Shown here: piece by piece, positions 17,587 through 26,504 of the stretch | Numbering within the stretch: the stretch's first letter is position 1 | How the letters are laid out: every line of letters starts with the position of its first letter | Source of the DNA: Peribacillus glennii | Lineage (GTDB): Bacteria; Bacillota; Bacilli; Bacillales; DSM-1321 | Direction: 5' to 3' | DNA: 64,000 nucleotides | Assembly: GCF_003429105.1 (NCBI RefSeq) | Contig: NZ_QVTD01000003.1 | Span: forward strand, 806,001-870,000 | Translations under genes and position numbers: made by a program | Notes under the pieces: model-generated | What the model was told of the DNA's origin: nothing | What the model saw: only the letters and a program-made list of their open reading frames with translations | Database searches by the model: none

Positions 17587-18039
17587 ATGGCAGAACATCA
17601 TTTTCATTTGACTGCAAGTTGGCCGGGCCTAAGAAACGGCGTCGGGGAAATCAAGGCAGGAAATTTACGGACAAAGGTTTCCATACCACCAGAAATGGAT
17701 GGGCCGGGAATCGGGACCAACCCAGATGAAATGCTTCTCGGCGCTGCTGCGACGTGTTATATCATTACCTTGGCAGCAATGATGGAACACAGCGGCCTCG
17801 CAAAAAGCAAATTGACAATGGAGTCAGAAGGAATTGTCGATGTAACAAACGGGGTCATAACATACAAGACAATCATTCACCGCCCAAAAATAGTACTGCT
17901 TAACAGTGCCACAGAGAAAGATTGCAAATTGGCACAGCGTTTGGCTGAAAAAGCAGAAGCATCTTGCATGATTTCACGGGCTATAAAAGGTAATGTAGAC
18001 ATAGAATTGAAAACTGAAATCGAAAAAGCGGCCGGGTAG
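17587..18039 (+). CDS. OsmC family peroxiredoxin-like protein
   Basis: A 150-residue OsmC/Ohr-fold protein. The two redox cysteines are present: one in GAAATCYIITLAAMMEHSG and one in EKAEASCMISRAI. Such proteins reduce organic hydroperoxides with thiol donors in the cytosol; the closer SACOL1771/YmaD-like subgroup is less well characterised. The ATG has GGAGGAGG at a good distance. It stands alone. Confidence 0.9.
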   Translation: MAEHHFHLTASWPGLRNGVGEIKAGNLRTKVSIPPEMDGPGIGTNPDEMLLGAAATCYIITLAAMMEHSGLAKSKLTMESEGIVDVTNGVITYKTIIHRPKIVLLNSATEKDCKLAQRLAEKAEASCMISRAIKGNVDIELKTEIEKAAG

Positions 18040-18083
18040 AGAATAATTAACGGCCCAGTTCACGGAATACAAAGAACCGATAT

Positions 18084-18132
18084 TCCCATGAAACGGGGGC
18101 AATAATTAAAGGCCGCTCACCGTTTCATGGGA
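18084..18132. terminator. Inverted repeat between convergent genes
   Basis: TCCCATGAAACGG (18084-18096) pairs perfectly with CCGTTTCATGGGA (18120-18132). There is no T-run, so it may act as a barrier or stabilise 3' ends rather than terminate alone. Confidence 0.5.
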
Positions 18133-18151
18133 GCTGATTATTCCGGTTATG

Positions 18152-18391
18152 TTATATTCTGCTTTCAACCTGCTGGCATACTTCTTGAGCCGTTAATCCA
18201 TTGGCTTCAATTACCGAGCCTTGAATGGAAGTGTCCTGCATGCCCATTATATTGGAATCCATGCCAGTGATCACACAGAAATCACACCCTTGGGCATCGG
18301 ATTCCTGTTTCAATTCGACAACATCATGCCCTTTGTCCCGCAGTGCCTGCTGGATATTGCTCAAGGATTGTTCTACACCTATTCTCGCCAT
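18152..18391 (-). CDS. UPF0180 protein YkuS
   Basis: A 79-residue protein matching the UPF0180/YkuS family: [43 protein letters not shown]. The family is found in spore-forming Firmicutes and has no assigned function. Start and ribosome site (GGAGGTG) are clear. Confidence 0.9.
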   Translation of the reverse strand: MARIGVEQSLSNIQQALRDKGHDVVELKQESDAQGCDFCVITGMDSNIMGMQDTSIQGSVIEANGLTAQEVCQQVESRI

Positions 18392-18489
18392 GGTTTTACA
18401 CCTCCTCCATCATTTAAACTTTCCCAATGGGAACGAATTATGTATATAAGACAGCGCAAATAGAGAAAGTAACGTTGGAGGTGAAAGAC

Positions 18490-18624
18490 TTGAACCATAA
18501 AATCAAAAAGGATCCATCAACCATCGGATTGGGTTCCCCACAGGTGGAAGGCCAGGGAACGACCAACAAGGAAACTGGCTCCATTGAAATGTCCTCCACT
18601 AGAAAGAAGCAAAAGCGGCACTGA
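18490..18624 (+). CDS. YuzL-type small protein
   Basis: A 44-residue basic protein: LNHKIKKDPSTIGLGS, PQVEGQGTTNKETGS, SSTRKKQKRH. The pattern fits the YuzL family of Bacillus (family knowledge). A TTG start is used, six bases after GGAGGTG; an earlier in-frame ATG at 18427 has no site. Size and composition suggest a spore-associated small protein, but the role is unknown. Confidence 0.8.
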   Translation: MNHKIKKDPSTIGLGSPQVEGQGTTNKETGSIEMSSTRKKQKRH

Positions 18625-18630
18625 TTATCG

Positions 18631-18669
18631 GGGCTGACTCGAAGGAACAAACGGGTCAGCCCTTTTTTA
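18631..18669 (+). terminator. Terminator of the YuzL-type gene
   Basis: GGGCTGAC, a loop, GGTCAGCCC and six T. Confidence 0.9.
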
Positions 18670-18721
18670 TTCTTTTGTCAGTAAGGAAACAGTCAATTTA
18701 GCTATCTGCCCATGATTATTG

Positions 18722-18883
18722 CTACAAATTAAGGTTCCTGATTTCATTTTCGGTCTTCATATCGCTAACGCCTTCTTTGCTTAACCCTTTTATTTCCACA
18801 CAAGCCGCTTTGATTCCCGGATCCATATCACTCGACTTTTGGTTATTATTTGGCGCCGCCTGGCCGTTCCATTTATTCATCAT
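18722..18883 (-). CDS. Small hypothetical protein (53 aa)
   Basis: Reads MMNKWNGQAAPNNNQKSSDM, then PGIKAACVEIKGLSKEGVSD to a TAG at 18722. AAAGGAGTGG lies just before the double ATG, so the gene is likely real even though it is short. No family recognised. It is convergent with the YuzL-type gene and divergent from the next small gene. Confidence 0.65.
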   Translation of the reverse strand: MMNKWNGQAAPNNNQKSSDMDPGIKAACVEIKGLSKEGVSDMKTENEIRNLNL

Positions 18884-19000
18884 TCCACTCCTTTCCCTTC
18901 ATTTCTCTTGTAATCTGCCACCATACTTAATAAATCATCCTAAAATGGGAATACATAAATTCGCTTCCCATCCACATGATAATGAAAGGAGGTGGCTGCA

Positions 19001-19204
19001 ATGGAACCAAGACAACCAGGAAACAAAAAACTGCCGGATTTTAAAGAGTTGAATGACCGCATAATCTTAGAGCCTTCCGGAAGCCCGCAACTGGTAATCG
19101 AAACAAATTTGGATGTAAAAAACGCTGAAGATGAAAATCCTTACTTTGGCAGAAATGGCGAAGATGAAGCAAACACCCTGCTTCGGGACTACTTCGATGA
19201 ATAA
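19001..19204 (+). CDS. Small hypothetical protein (67 aa)
   Basis: A 67-residue acidic protein: MEPRQPGNKKLPDFKELNDR, IILEPSGSPQLVIETNLDV, EDENPYFG, ending LLRDYFDE. AAAGGAGGTGG precedes the ATG at 19001. No family recognised. It belongs to a run of very small genes between 18.1 and 19.2 kb. Confidence 0.7.
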   Translation: MEPRQPGNKKLPDFKELNDRIILEPSGSPQLVIETNLDVKNAEDENPYFGRNGEDEANTLLRDYFDE

Positions 19205-19284
19205 ATTGGGAAGCTTCATTTTATATAATGCAGGCTGTACGAATGGTCATATTATGCCTGTTTTACAGCATATTCATTTCTCAA

Positions 19285-19313
19285 TAAAAAACAGGCCTCC
19301 TTACGGAAGGCCT
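19285..19313 (-). terminator. corA terminator
   Basis: AGGCCTTCC, loop GTAA, GGAGGCCT followed by GTTTTTT on the minus strand. It probably also limits transcripts from the small plus-strand gene. Confidence 0.8.
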
Positions 19314-19321
19314 TCTCACGT

Positions 19322-20260
19322 TTAAAAATATTTCTTTTTCCAAAAAATAAACGCTGTTGCACCGGCAAGGCCGACTGCAATCAAAAGCGTAATCACGAAA
19401 GCAAAATCGTTATGTTCGAAAGGCAGCTTTACATTCATACCAAAGAAGCTGGCAACCATTGTGGGAAGCGTTAAAATGATCGTCACCGAGGTCAAAAATT
19501 TCATTGCGATATTAACATTGTTTGAAATGATCGACGCAAAAGCATCCATCATCCCGCTCAGGATGCTGCTGTGGGTTTCAGCCATCTCGATTGCCTGGGT
19601 GTTTTCAATAATTACATCTTCAAGCAATTCCTTGTCCTCTTCATACATTCTCAAATAATTAAAACGCAAGATCTTATCGAGCACTACTTTGTTTGATTTC
19701 AATGAGGTAGTGAAGTAAACCAGGCTTTTTTCCAGTGTCAGGAATGTATATAGCTCTTTATTTTTCATTGACTGGTGTAATTCCCTTTCGGCTTCATTGG
19801 AAATCTTGTTTATTTGTTTTAAATAGCGTAAATAGTAAGACGAGATATCGAAAAGCAACTGCAGGGCAAAGCGGGTTTTTTTGTTAGTGTAAAAATCTTT
19901 CTTCTTGTTCGTAATAAAATTCTCCAAAACGGGGGTTTCTTTTAACGAAATCGTAATAAAGCATTCATCGGTAAAAATCATTCCGATCGGAATCGTTTCA
20001 TAAATCGCCAATCCTGTATCATCACGTGCTATATAAGGATAATCGACAATGATCAGCACATTTCCGTCTTCTTTTTCGATTCGGGAACGTTCTTCATCAT
20101 CAAGCGGGTCTTTGATAAAATTGATCGGCAAATCGAGCCTGTTGCAAATCTCTTGGATTTCCTGCTCAGTCGGGGCCACTATATTTACCCAGCAGCCTTT
20201 TGATATCTCAGAAACGGTTTCCAACCGCCTGTCTTCAGTTGTTTTATAGATGGCCAGCAT
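19322..20260 (-). CDS. corA: CorA-type magnesium transporter
   Basis: A 312-residue CorA-family channel. A large N-terminal cytoplasmic domain (about 1-245) ends in a long helix. Two C-terminal transmembrane helices follow, the first ending in the family's GMN motif (SFFGMNVKLPFEHND). It forms pentamers and takes up Mg2+, or perhaps Co2+/Ni2+. The ATG has GAGGAGGT upstream. It is monocistronic. Confidence 0.92.
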   Translation of the reverse strand: MLAIYKTTEDRRLETVSEISKGCWVNIVAPTEQEIQEICNRLDLPINFIKDPLDDEERSRIEKEDGNVLIIVDYPYIARDDTGLAIYETIPIGMIFTDECFITISLKETPVLENFITNKKKDFYTNKKTRFALQLLFDISSYYLRYLKQINKISNEAERELHQSMKNKELYTFLTLEKSLVYFTTSLKSNKVVLDKILRFNYLRMYEEDKELLEDVIIENTQAIEMAETHSSILSGMMDAFASIISNNVNIAMKFLTSVTIILTLPTMVASFFGMNVKLPFEHNDFAFVITLLIAVGLAGATAFIFWKKKYF

Positions 20261-20669
20261 TTGTTTACCTCCTCTTTAACTCCGAGGAAGCCATTCTACC
20301 TTTTTCGAGTTGATACTTTCAGAGCTATCAAGTTCATGGCAAGGATTATATCAGCTTCCTCTTTCTCACTGGGATCAGGGTCGTAGGAACTACTCATTCA
20401 TGTATCAACTCCCTCTTATACTGGTAATCTAGAATGCTTAACTTCTTAACATCCTTTAAAAATCATCATCCTTTATCTTAATCCTTGTCATAGCATAGTA
20501 CAATAATGTTTTTCCACGATGAAGAAGGCGTAATTTTCAGTATTCTCCGGAACATTAAAATAACTGTAAGTATTTTGTAAATCGCTCAAATTGGGTAACC
20601 TTATAAATGCCTATGGAATATAATTCTTTGAAAACCCAAATATGACTGCATGTCGGGAGAGGTTGGAAG
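20261..20669. other. Intergenic region between corA and the sulfolactate genes
   Basis: About 410 bp carrying both divergent promoters. GGAATATAATTC near 20612-20623 could hold a -10 for the plus-strand operon, but no sporulation-sigma consensus is clear. I saw no Mg2+ riboswitch (M-box) pattern. One weak small open frame is listed separately. Confidence 0.35.
20296..20397 (-). CDS. Possible 33-aa peptide upstream of corA
   Basis: MSSSYDPDPSEKEEADIILA followed by MNLIALKVSTRKR and a stop. AGGGAG lies 11 bases before the ATG, rather far. The acidic head and hydrophobic-basic tail look protein-like, but the frame is short. It may be a chance frame. Confidence 0.25.
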   Translation of the reverse strand: MSSSYDPDPSEKEEADIILAMNLIALKVSTRKR

Positions 20670-21365
20670 ATGGGAATTCAAATTATTCAAGGCCATGACC
20701 ACAAATTGAATAGTGCCGACATAAATATTGTCATTGATGTAATCCGTGCGTTTACCGTTGCCCACTATGCATTTGCAAAGGGGGCTAAGCAAATACTGCT
20801 TGTTGGAGAAGTGGGTAAAGCGTACCAATTAAAAAAAAGCCATCCTGATTATTTATTGGCGGGAGAAATAAACGGGATCGCGATAGAGGGGTTCGATCTA
20901 GATAATTCTCCATTGACAATCATGAAAAGAGATGTAAAGAATAAAACTCTTGTCCAAAAAACAACCAATGGAGTAAGGGCTGCATTAAACTCATTAGATG
21001 CCAGGGAACTGTATGTAACCGGCTTTTCCAATGCAAGGAAAACTGCTCACTATACGAGAAACTTTTATCAGTCTTCGAATGATTCAGCCGAAATCAACAT
21101 CATTGCTTCCCATCCAACAGGGGATGATGACCTAGCATGTGCCGAATATATCCACAGCATCATCACTGGTTCATATACCATTACTCCGGAGGAAACAGCC
21201 TCAAGAATAAACAATTCACATGTGGCTAAAAAATTCTTTGATGAAACCAACCCATATTTCCAAGCCGAAGACATAGCGGTCTGCAGCAAAGAACTAGACA
21301 GCAATTTCCTGATGAAAGTGAATCAGGAATGCGAAATACCCACGATTGAGAGGTTCTTTATATGA
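20670..21365 (+). CDS. 2-phosphosulfolactate phosphatase (ComB/YitC type)
   Basis: A 231-residue ComB-family phosphatase that converts 2-phospho-3-sulfolactate to 3-sulfolactate. Family text: NIVIDVIRAFTVAHYAF, LAGEINGIAIEGFDLDNSP, LVQKTTNGVRA. It overlaps the synthase gene by four bases (ATGA), so the two are coupled. In B. subtilis sulfolactate builds up in the forespore (known), so expression during sporulation is expected. GGAGAGGTTGGAAG precedes the ATG. Confidence 0.9.
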   Translation: MGIQIIQGHDHKLNSADINIVIDVIRAFTVAHYAFAKGAKQILLVGEVGKAYQLKKSHPDYLLAGEINGIAIEGFDLDNSPLTIMKRDVKNKTLVQKTTNGVRAALNSLDARELYVTGFSNARKTAHYTRNFYQSSNDSAEINIIASHPTGDDDLACAEYIHSIITGSYTITPEETASRINNSHVAKKFFDETNPYFQAEDIAVCSKELDSNFLMKVNQECEIPTIERFFI

Positions 21366-22156
21366 ATCTAACCGGACTTGTCCTCCCAAATCGGGAAAAT
21401 AAGCCGAGGACCAACGGGCTTACAATTGTAATCGATAACGGCACCCCCATCCAGTTTTTCAAAGATACCATCAACAGTGCAGGGGATTATATCGATTTTG
21501 TCAAATTCGGATGGGGAACATCATTGGTCACGAGACATCTGGGCGAAAAGATCGAATGCTTGCAAGAAAACAACATTGAATATTTTTTCGGCGGCACCCT
21601 TTTCGAAAAATATGTAAGCCAAGGAAAGGTTGATAATTTTTATCAGTATTGCAAAAATTATGATTGCCGCTTTATCGAAGTTTCAAATGGGACCATCGAT
21701 ATCACAAATAAGGAAAAAGCAAGATTCATTAGAGATTTTTCAACAGAATTCAGCATTTTTAGTGAAATAGGGAAAAAAGATGGAGACCTCGCTGAATTGC
21801 AGAGCGACTCTGAATGGCTTGAATATATCCACGAAGATCTGGAGGCAGGTTCCACTAAAGTCATAACTGAAGCAAGGGAAAGCGGAACGAGCGGCATTTG
21901 CTCAAAAGACGGAACACTGCGTGTTGGACTGATCGAACAGCTTCTTACATCAGGCATTGGCCTGGAGCGTCTCATTTTTGAAGCTCCTACTAAAAAAATG
22001 CAAACATTTTTTATAAATTCTGCAGGATCTAACGTGAACCTTGCGAATATCCCCTTTACAGACCCCATCGCTCTCGAAACACTAAGACTTGGTTTACGCT
22101 CAGATACATTCAGTCTGCTAAATAAACAAGAAATAGGATATGCGGGATTCAAATAA
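21362..22156 (+). CDS. Phosphosulfolactate synthase (ComA/YitD type)
   Basis: A 264-residue TIM-barrel enzyme adding sulfite to phosphoenolpyruvate. Family text: GLTIVIDNGTPIQFFKD, YIDFVKFGWGTSLV, FIEVSNGTIDI, LIFEAPTKKMQ. With the preceding phosphatase it completes a two-step route from PEP to sulfolactate. It is followed by palindromic repeats rather than a clean terminator. Confidence 0.92.
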   Translation: MNLTGLVLPNRENKPRTNGLTIVIDNGTPIQFFKDTINSAGDYIDFVKFGWGTSLVTRHLGEKIECLQENNIEYFFGGTLFEKYVSQGKVDNFYQYCKNYDCRFIEVSNGTIDITNKEKARFIRDFSTEFSIFSEIGKKDGDLAELQSDSEWLEYIHEDLEAGSTKVITEARESGTSGICSKDGTLRVGLIEQLLTSGIGLERLIFEAPTKKMQTFFINSAGSNVNLANIPFTDPIALETLRLGLRSDTFSLLNKQEIGYAGFK

Positions 22157-22173
22157 ACCGAATAAACCGGTAA

Positions 22174-22231
22174 ACCGGGGTCAGTCCCCCGGTCCGATAA
22201 CGCATTAACGTAATCGGGGTCTGACCCCCGA
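22174..22231. repeat. Two GGGGTCTGACCCC-family hairpins
   Basis: The hairpins ACCGGGGTCAGTCCCCCGGT (22174-22193) and TCGGGGTCTGACCCCCGA (22214-22231) are joined by CGATAACGCATTAACG. A further ACGCGTTAATGCGTTAATG follows to 22249. This is the most regular pair of units outside the 57.7-kb array. Confidence 0.8.
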
Positions 22232-22424
22232 CGCGTTAATGCGTTAATGTATATATATCCAACCTCTCGTTCTCAATTGAGAAGCTATGCCGATCGAACT
22301 GTTTTTTGCCCGCACTCTTGCCATAGGAGAACCGCCATTGTACAATTCATTTCGGTTCAAGGGAAGATGTGATGAAAGGTCTGCCGCTCGTCTAATACAA
22401 TAGTCCGCGAATCAGCTAAACATA

Positions 22425-23696
22425 ATGGCAAAAAGGGGAAATCAATCATTGGGTTTTACAAAAAATGAAAAGTTAAGCATATACAACGGTATTGCCTCCA
22501 CCGCCTCCACCAACATGGTTAATGGATATATTCCATTATTTGCGATTAGTGTCCTGGGTGCTACGAATAATCAAATGGGCCTTATTACTTCGCTGCCGTC
22601 CATCATCGGGATGCTTGCGTTAATCCCTGGCGCCATTTGGTTAAATAAATGGAAAAGCAAAAAAAACTTCGCTGTTGCCTCTACCTTCGCCACGAGATTC
22701 ATGTTCATGCTGATCCTGTTCGTTCCGTTTTTTTCTGAATCCGGTTATGCTCCCTGGCTGCTTGTCGGGTTGATTGCATTATTGAACTTTCCAGGCGCGC
22801 TATCAAATCTTTCCTGGCAGTCAATGATCGGGGATATGATATCGGAAGATCGTCGGGGAAACTTTTTCAGCTCAAGGAACAGGTACAATACGATTGCCGC
22901 ATTGGCAGCAACGTTTTCCACAGGCCTGTTTTTAAGCTTGTTTGATAAACGGGATGCCTTGCCTTACCAAATACTCTTTGCTGTTGGTTTCCTACTTGCC
23001 ATTTTTGAAGTAATATTCCTATTTAAACATAAAGAAAGAGTCTCCAAGCCAGAGATTAAGCAAGAAGTAATTGAGAAGAAAAAATTACCTTTTGCCGTGT
23101 TTCGGTACAAGCCATATACTGCATTTTTGATTTGTGCGATGGCTTACAATATTTCTGCACAAATGGGCTGGTCGATTTTCAGCATCTATCACATTAAGGA
23201 GGCCCATGCTACGGCCATTTGGTTCAGCTTGTTTTCAGTAACTAACCAGCTGGCGCAAATCATCAGCCTTAAATGGTGGGCCAAGTTCGCGGACCGGCGG
23301 GGAAACACCATGCTTCTCTTCGTTGCAGCTGCTGGCATGGCGTCAGCTCCAGTTTTGACAATCTTGTCTACAAACCTGGTGTATATCACACTGATAAATT
23401 TCTGGATCGGGATTTTCGTAGCGGGTACAAATCTGCTTTTGTTCAACCAGCTGCTGAAAGCGACTCCGGATGAATCAAAGACAAATTACATTGCGAATTA
23501 TAACTTCTTGCTGGCGATTGTCGGTTTCATCGCTCCGCAAATCGGTGTGTTTTTACTGAATCAATTTGGCATGAATTTTGCCATGGCACTTGTGTCAGCT
23601 GCCAGGTTCACGGCTGCGTTTTCTTTCCTGGTTGTTGCTCTGAAGCTCGAGAACCATAAAGCTTTCCGGGCGCGTACAATAGAGGAAAGTGTATAA
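22425..23696 (+). CDS. MFS transporter
   Basis: A 423-residue major facilitator protein with about 12 hydrophobic helices and a central basic loop near residues 205-225. The signature-like loop WLNKWKSKKNF follows helix 2. It lies downstream of the sulfolactate genes. In B. subtilis an MFS gene (yitG) is close to yitCD, so export of sulfolactate or a sulfonate is a reasonable guess, but about 270 bp and a repeat pair separate them here. The start is an ATG without a strong ribosome site. Confidence 0.85.
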   Translation: MAKRGNQSLGFTKNEKLSIYNGIASTASTNMVNGYIPLFAISVLGATNNQMGLITSLPSIIGMLALIPGAIWLNKWKSKKNFAVASTFATRFMFMLILFVPFFSESGYAPWLLVGLIALLNFPGALSNLSWQSMIGDMISEDRRGNFFSSRNRYNTIAALAATFSTGLFLSLFDKRDALPYQILFAVGFLLAIFEVIFLFKHKERVSKPEIKQEVIEKKKLPFAVFRYKPYTAFLICAMAYNISAQMGWSIFSIYHIKEAHATAIWFSLFSVTNQLAQIISLKWWAKFADRRGNTMLLFVAAAGMASAPVLTILSTNLVYITLINFWIGIFVAGTNLLLFNQLLKATPDESKTNYIANYNFLLAIVGFIAPQIGVFLLNQFGMNFAMALVSAARFTAAFSFLVVALKLENHKAFRARTIEESV

Positions 23697-23745
23697 CATC
23701 GTGGTGAGGAAGCTGCGGGCTTCCTTTCATTTTTCATTAAAAGTT

Positions 23746-24357
23746 TCAAGGAAATACACCGGCATGTTTCATCCAGGTTTTCGCCATCAATAAATGTCCG
23801 GTGCTGCTTAAATGTACTCCGTCAGTCGTCAACGAAAAACCGCTTTTTCTTTTCAGAGCTTCGATGAAAACGGAATGTTCAGGAACCAGGGCGGCATTGT
23901 ATTGGACAGCCATGTTTTTCACAATCTCCACATAAGGCAGGAGCCTTTTGTTTCCTTCTGATTCATGGTTTTCTTCAAGGATTGTTGGCTCCATCAACAC
24001 AATCTGCGCCTTGGTATGGATGGCGGCCTGCGATAAAAGGCTTCGAAAAACTGATGCGTACTGAAGTGGATATACCTGTTCGATTTGCGGCTGGTCGAGC
24101 TGCCTCCACACGTCATTAATGCCAATTGATATAGAAATAACATCGGGATTCTCGTCAAGTACATCCTTTTGCCAGCGTGCTTCCAAATCCGTGATTCGGT
24201 TACCGGCAATTCCTTTGTTAACAATATTCGGGTAAGCGGCCGGCTCCTCTAGCATATAATGATCGCGAATCATCCTGACATATCCATACCCGAATCCTTC
24301 TGGATCGTCCCTCCTCCCTGCATCCGTAATGCTGTCGCCGATAAACAAAATCTTCAT
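23746..24357 (-). CDS. SGNH/GDSL hydrolase, cytosolic
   Basis: A 203-residue SGNH esterase. Block I is GDSITDAG with Ser8, block II has the Gly near GIAGNRITD, block III is GINDVW and block V is DGVHLSSTGH with the catalytic Asp and His. No signal peptide is visible, so it acts inside the cell, perhaps on acetylated sugars. It is convergent with the MFS gene. Confidence 0.9.
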   Translation of the reverse strand: MKILFIGDSITDAGRRDDPEGFGYGYVRMIRDHYMLEEPAAYPNIVNKGIAGNRITDLEARWQKDVLDENPDVISISIGINDVWRQLDQPQIEQVYPLQYASVFRSLLSQAAIHTKAQIVLMEPTILEENHESEGNKRLLPYVEIVKNMAVQYNAALVPEHSVFIEALKRKSGFSLTTDGVHLSSTGHLLMAKTWMKHAGVFP

Positions 24358-25092
24358 GGTATTTGCCCTTTCTTATTCATAAATATGGATTTACAAGGCC
24401 GCAGTGCCTGTTTACTTATGTATTCATTAATTATATAACTTTCGAGACTATAGAAATCGTGCCGATCATTAAGAGTAGACACAGTCCATCCCGGGTGCTG
24501 GAAATCGAGATCCCACAGGCGAATGTATAAACCTTGTGTTCTGTTTATGCAGTTTAGAATGTTTAAAAATTCTTTTTAGCCCAAAAAAAACCGGGAATAA
24601 TACTCCCCGCGAGATCCAATCATTATACGTCTGCTCTTTTTTATTGTAGTAGTTTACGCCATATACGGCACCTTCATCAACCATGCGATTATCCCCAATG
24701 TCGTACGGATCTGGATGTCCTGCCTTTTCAAGAAGCTGAATGTGCGTTTTGTCCCCTTTCCCGGACCAAAGCCTGGCTTTTGTCTTTCATTGCATGAAAC
24801 AATTGCATGCTTTATCCCGTTTACCCCGTGTGGACAAATAAGATAAGCCTGCTACACCAACACCCAGCTACCGATATGGACTTAATGCTTTTACGTTTGC
24901 CGCCCTTTACCATATCCTCTCTCGTATTTGATAATATTTACCCGAATTTAAGAAATGCAAACATTATTAGAAAACACGCCATGTGTACCTTATAAACACC
25001 AACACACAGCTGAAGGCCAGTCAGGAAAGGCGTAACCACATGATGTGCGCACACTGGTTGCAGTTAGGAAAGATGTTTACTTTCCTTTCTGC
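24358..25092. other. Intergenic region with a decayed small gene
   Basis: Apart from the remnant listed separately, no open frame with a ribosome site is seen in this 730-bp stretch. Several short frames exist but look like chance. No known RNA motif was found. Confidence 0.4.
24584..24790 (-). pseudogene. Remnant of a small gene of unknown family
   Basis: An ATG at 24790 begins MKDKSQAL, then a neighbouring frame reads LWSGKGDKTHIQLLEKAG, HPDPYDIGDNRMVDEGAVYG, VNYYNKKEQ. That frame runs on through a hairpin (CGGGGAGTATTATTCCCG followed by eight T, 24584-24612) that looks like the gene's own terminator. The pieces suggest a roughly 60-residue protein with indels near each end. Family not recognised. 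Confidence 0.45.
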
Positions 25093-25122
25093 AAAAAAAA
25101 ACACCGGAAGTTTTTCCGGTGC
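25093..25122 (-). terminator. azoR terminator
   Basis: CACCGGAAAAACTTCCGGTG followed by nine T on the minus strand. Confidence 0.92.
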
Positions 25123-25140
25123 CATTCATAAATCATTTTA

Positions 25141-25776
25141 TTAGAATTTCTTTCCTAATTCTTTTGCTCTTCCAATTCCATCCTGTTTGATTTCTTCTGC
25201 ACGGTCTGGGAATTGGTTATGGCCTTCGATGAACAGCCCTTCAACCGTTGGTACACCAAAGAAGTCCATCATGATTTTGATATATCTGTGCCCCATTTCA
25301 ATTTCGGACATTGGCGGTTCTGAATAAATGCCGCCGCGTGCCTGGATATGCAGCGCTTTTTTGTCAGTCAACAGGCCTACAGCCCCTTGCTCTGTATATT
25401 TGAATGTTTTGCCTGCTTGTCCAACCGAGTCCAAATAAGCTTTCATTACAGGAGGGAACGAGAAATTCCACAACGGTGTAACGAAAACGTATTTGTCTGC
25501 AGCGACGAATTGATCGCTAAGTTCATTTAAACGGCTGACTTTCAGTTGTTCCTCTGCTGAAAGCTGGTCAAATTGGGAGCCTGAACGCAGCTTGCCCCAG
25601 CCGCTGAAAATATCAGCATCAAGCTGTGGGATATCCAAGTTATATAAATCCAGATGGACAATCTCATCCCCAGGATTTGCTTCTTTGTAAGAATCGATAA
25701 ACGCCTTACCAGCAGCCATGCTGAAAGATAGCGTTTCATCATGAGGATGTGCTGTGATGTACAATACTTGTGCCAT
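25141..25776 (-). CDS. azoR: FMN-dependent NADH-azoreductase/quinone reductase
   Basis: A 211-residue flavodoxin-fold enzyme that reduces quinones and azo dyes with NADH by two-electron transfer. Family text: [44 protein letters not shown]. The true start is the ATG before AQVLYI; 22 open codons upstream have no ribosome site. It faces a CatR-like regulator across 361 bp, so it is probably repressed by that protein and induced by quinones. It complements the mhq-type operon at 11-14 kb. Confidence 0.92.
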   Translation of the reverse strand: MAQVLYITAHPHDETLSFSMAAGKAFIDSYKEANPGDEIVHLDLYNLDIPQLDADIFSGWGKLRSGSQFDQLSAEEQLKVSRLNELSDQFVAADKYVFVTPLWNFSFPPVMKAYLDSVGQAGKTFKYTEQGAVGLLTDKKALHIQARGGIYSEPPMSEIEMGHRYIKIMMDFFGVPTVEGLFIEGHNQFPDRAEEIKQDGIGRAKELGKKF

Positions 25777-26016
25777 AAAAAATGATACCTGCCTTTTCGG
25801 TGATTTATTTTTTGACGGGGGTGAAATTTGCTGTAAAGCCAATTAATACCCATCAACTTGCGAAAGAAGTTGCGAATGGTTTCCAAAAATGCTTGCTGCA
25901 CTTGAGCCACTGAACGCGGCCCTTTTTATTTTTTGCTTAACATTCTTTTTTACAACGGGAACTAATTCCTGTAATAAGCTTGATACACAGAAAAATTGTG
26001 CGGATAACCATGTCGT

Positions 26017-26056
26017 TTACTTTACGTAAGTTAGTATATTATCGTATATTAATACT
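26017..26056. promoter_or_regulatory. Candidate operators between azoR and the CatR-like gene
   Basis: A dyad TTAC-TTTAC-GTAA (26017-26029) is followed by AGTAT...ATACT over 26033-26056. YodB/CatR-type regulators of B. subtilis bind TTAC/GTAA- and AGTA-type dyads (family knowledge). The regulator's own -10 (GGTATAATAT) lies downstream near 26109. Assignment is inference. Confidence 0.45.
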
Positions 26057-26137
26057 GTCAAGGAATCAGTTTTCAAAATGTTAATCTGTCACAATTCCTT
26101 TTTTCAGGGTATAATATATTATATTGAGGTGATGAAT

Positions 26138-26455
26138 ATGGAGAAGTCAACGATTTGCCCTCGTTTTGAAAAAGGAATGCAAATATTGAGCAAACGCTGG
26201 ACTGGCCTGATCGTCAGCCAACTGTTAACCGGCCCTCAACGGTTTTGCAACATTGAATCCTCTTTTCCGATAAGCGGAAGGATCCTTTCCGAACGTTTAA
26301 AATATCTTGAGCAGGAAGGGATTGTGAAACGGGAGGTATACCCGGAAACACCTGTCCGTATTGAGTATTCACTTACAGAGAAAGGAATCGCCCTTGCTCC
26401 GGTAATCAGGGAGATTCAAAACTGGAGTACGGATTGGATTGAACCCGCTCAATAA
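26138..26455 (+). CDS. HxlR/DUF24 regulator, CatR-like
   Basis: A 105-residue winged-helix repressor. It matches B. subtilis CatR (YvaP) in TGPQRF, RILSERLKYLEQEGIVKR and ETPVRIEYSLTEKG. The redox-sensing N-terminal Cys7 is present (STICPRF), and a second Cys follows at RFCNIE. CatR and YodB lose DNA binding when this Cys reacts with quinones or diamide. It is divergent from azoR, its likely target. GAGGTG lies six bases before the chosen ATG. Confidence 0.88.
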   Translation: MEKSTICPRFEKGMQILSKRWTGLIVSQLLTGPQRFCNIESSFPISGRILSERLKYLEQEGIVKREVYPETPVRIEYSLTEKGIALAPVIREIQNWSTDWIEPAQ

Positions 26456-26472
26456 AATTTTATAAATACAAG

Positions 26473-26504
26473 AGGAGGCCGAATGATCTTGGCCTCCTTT
26501 TTTT
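26473..26504. terminator. Terminator between convergent genes
   Basis: GGAGGCC, ten-base loop, GGCCTCC and seven T on the plus strand; it ends the CatR-like gene and touches the end of the DUF2935 gene. Confidence 0.88.

Noticed and set aside
20261..20669. Mg2+ riboswitch before corA
   Set aside because: No recognisable M-box core and no terminator/antiterminator pair close to the start.
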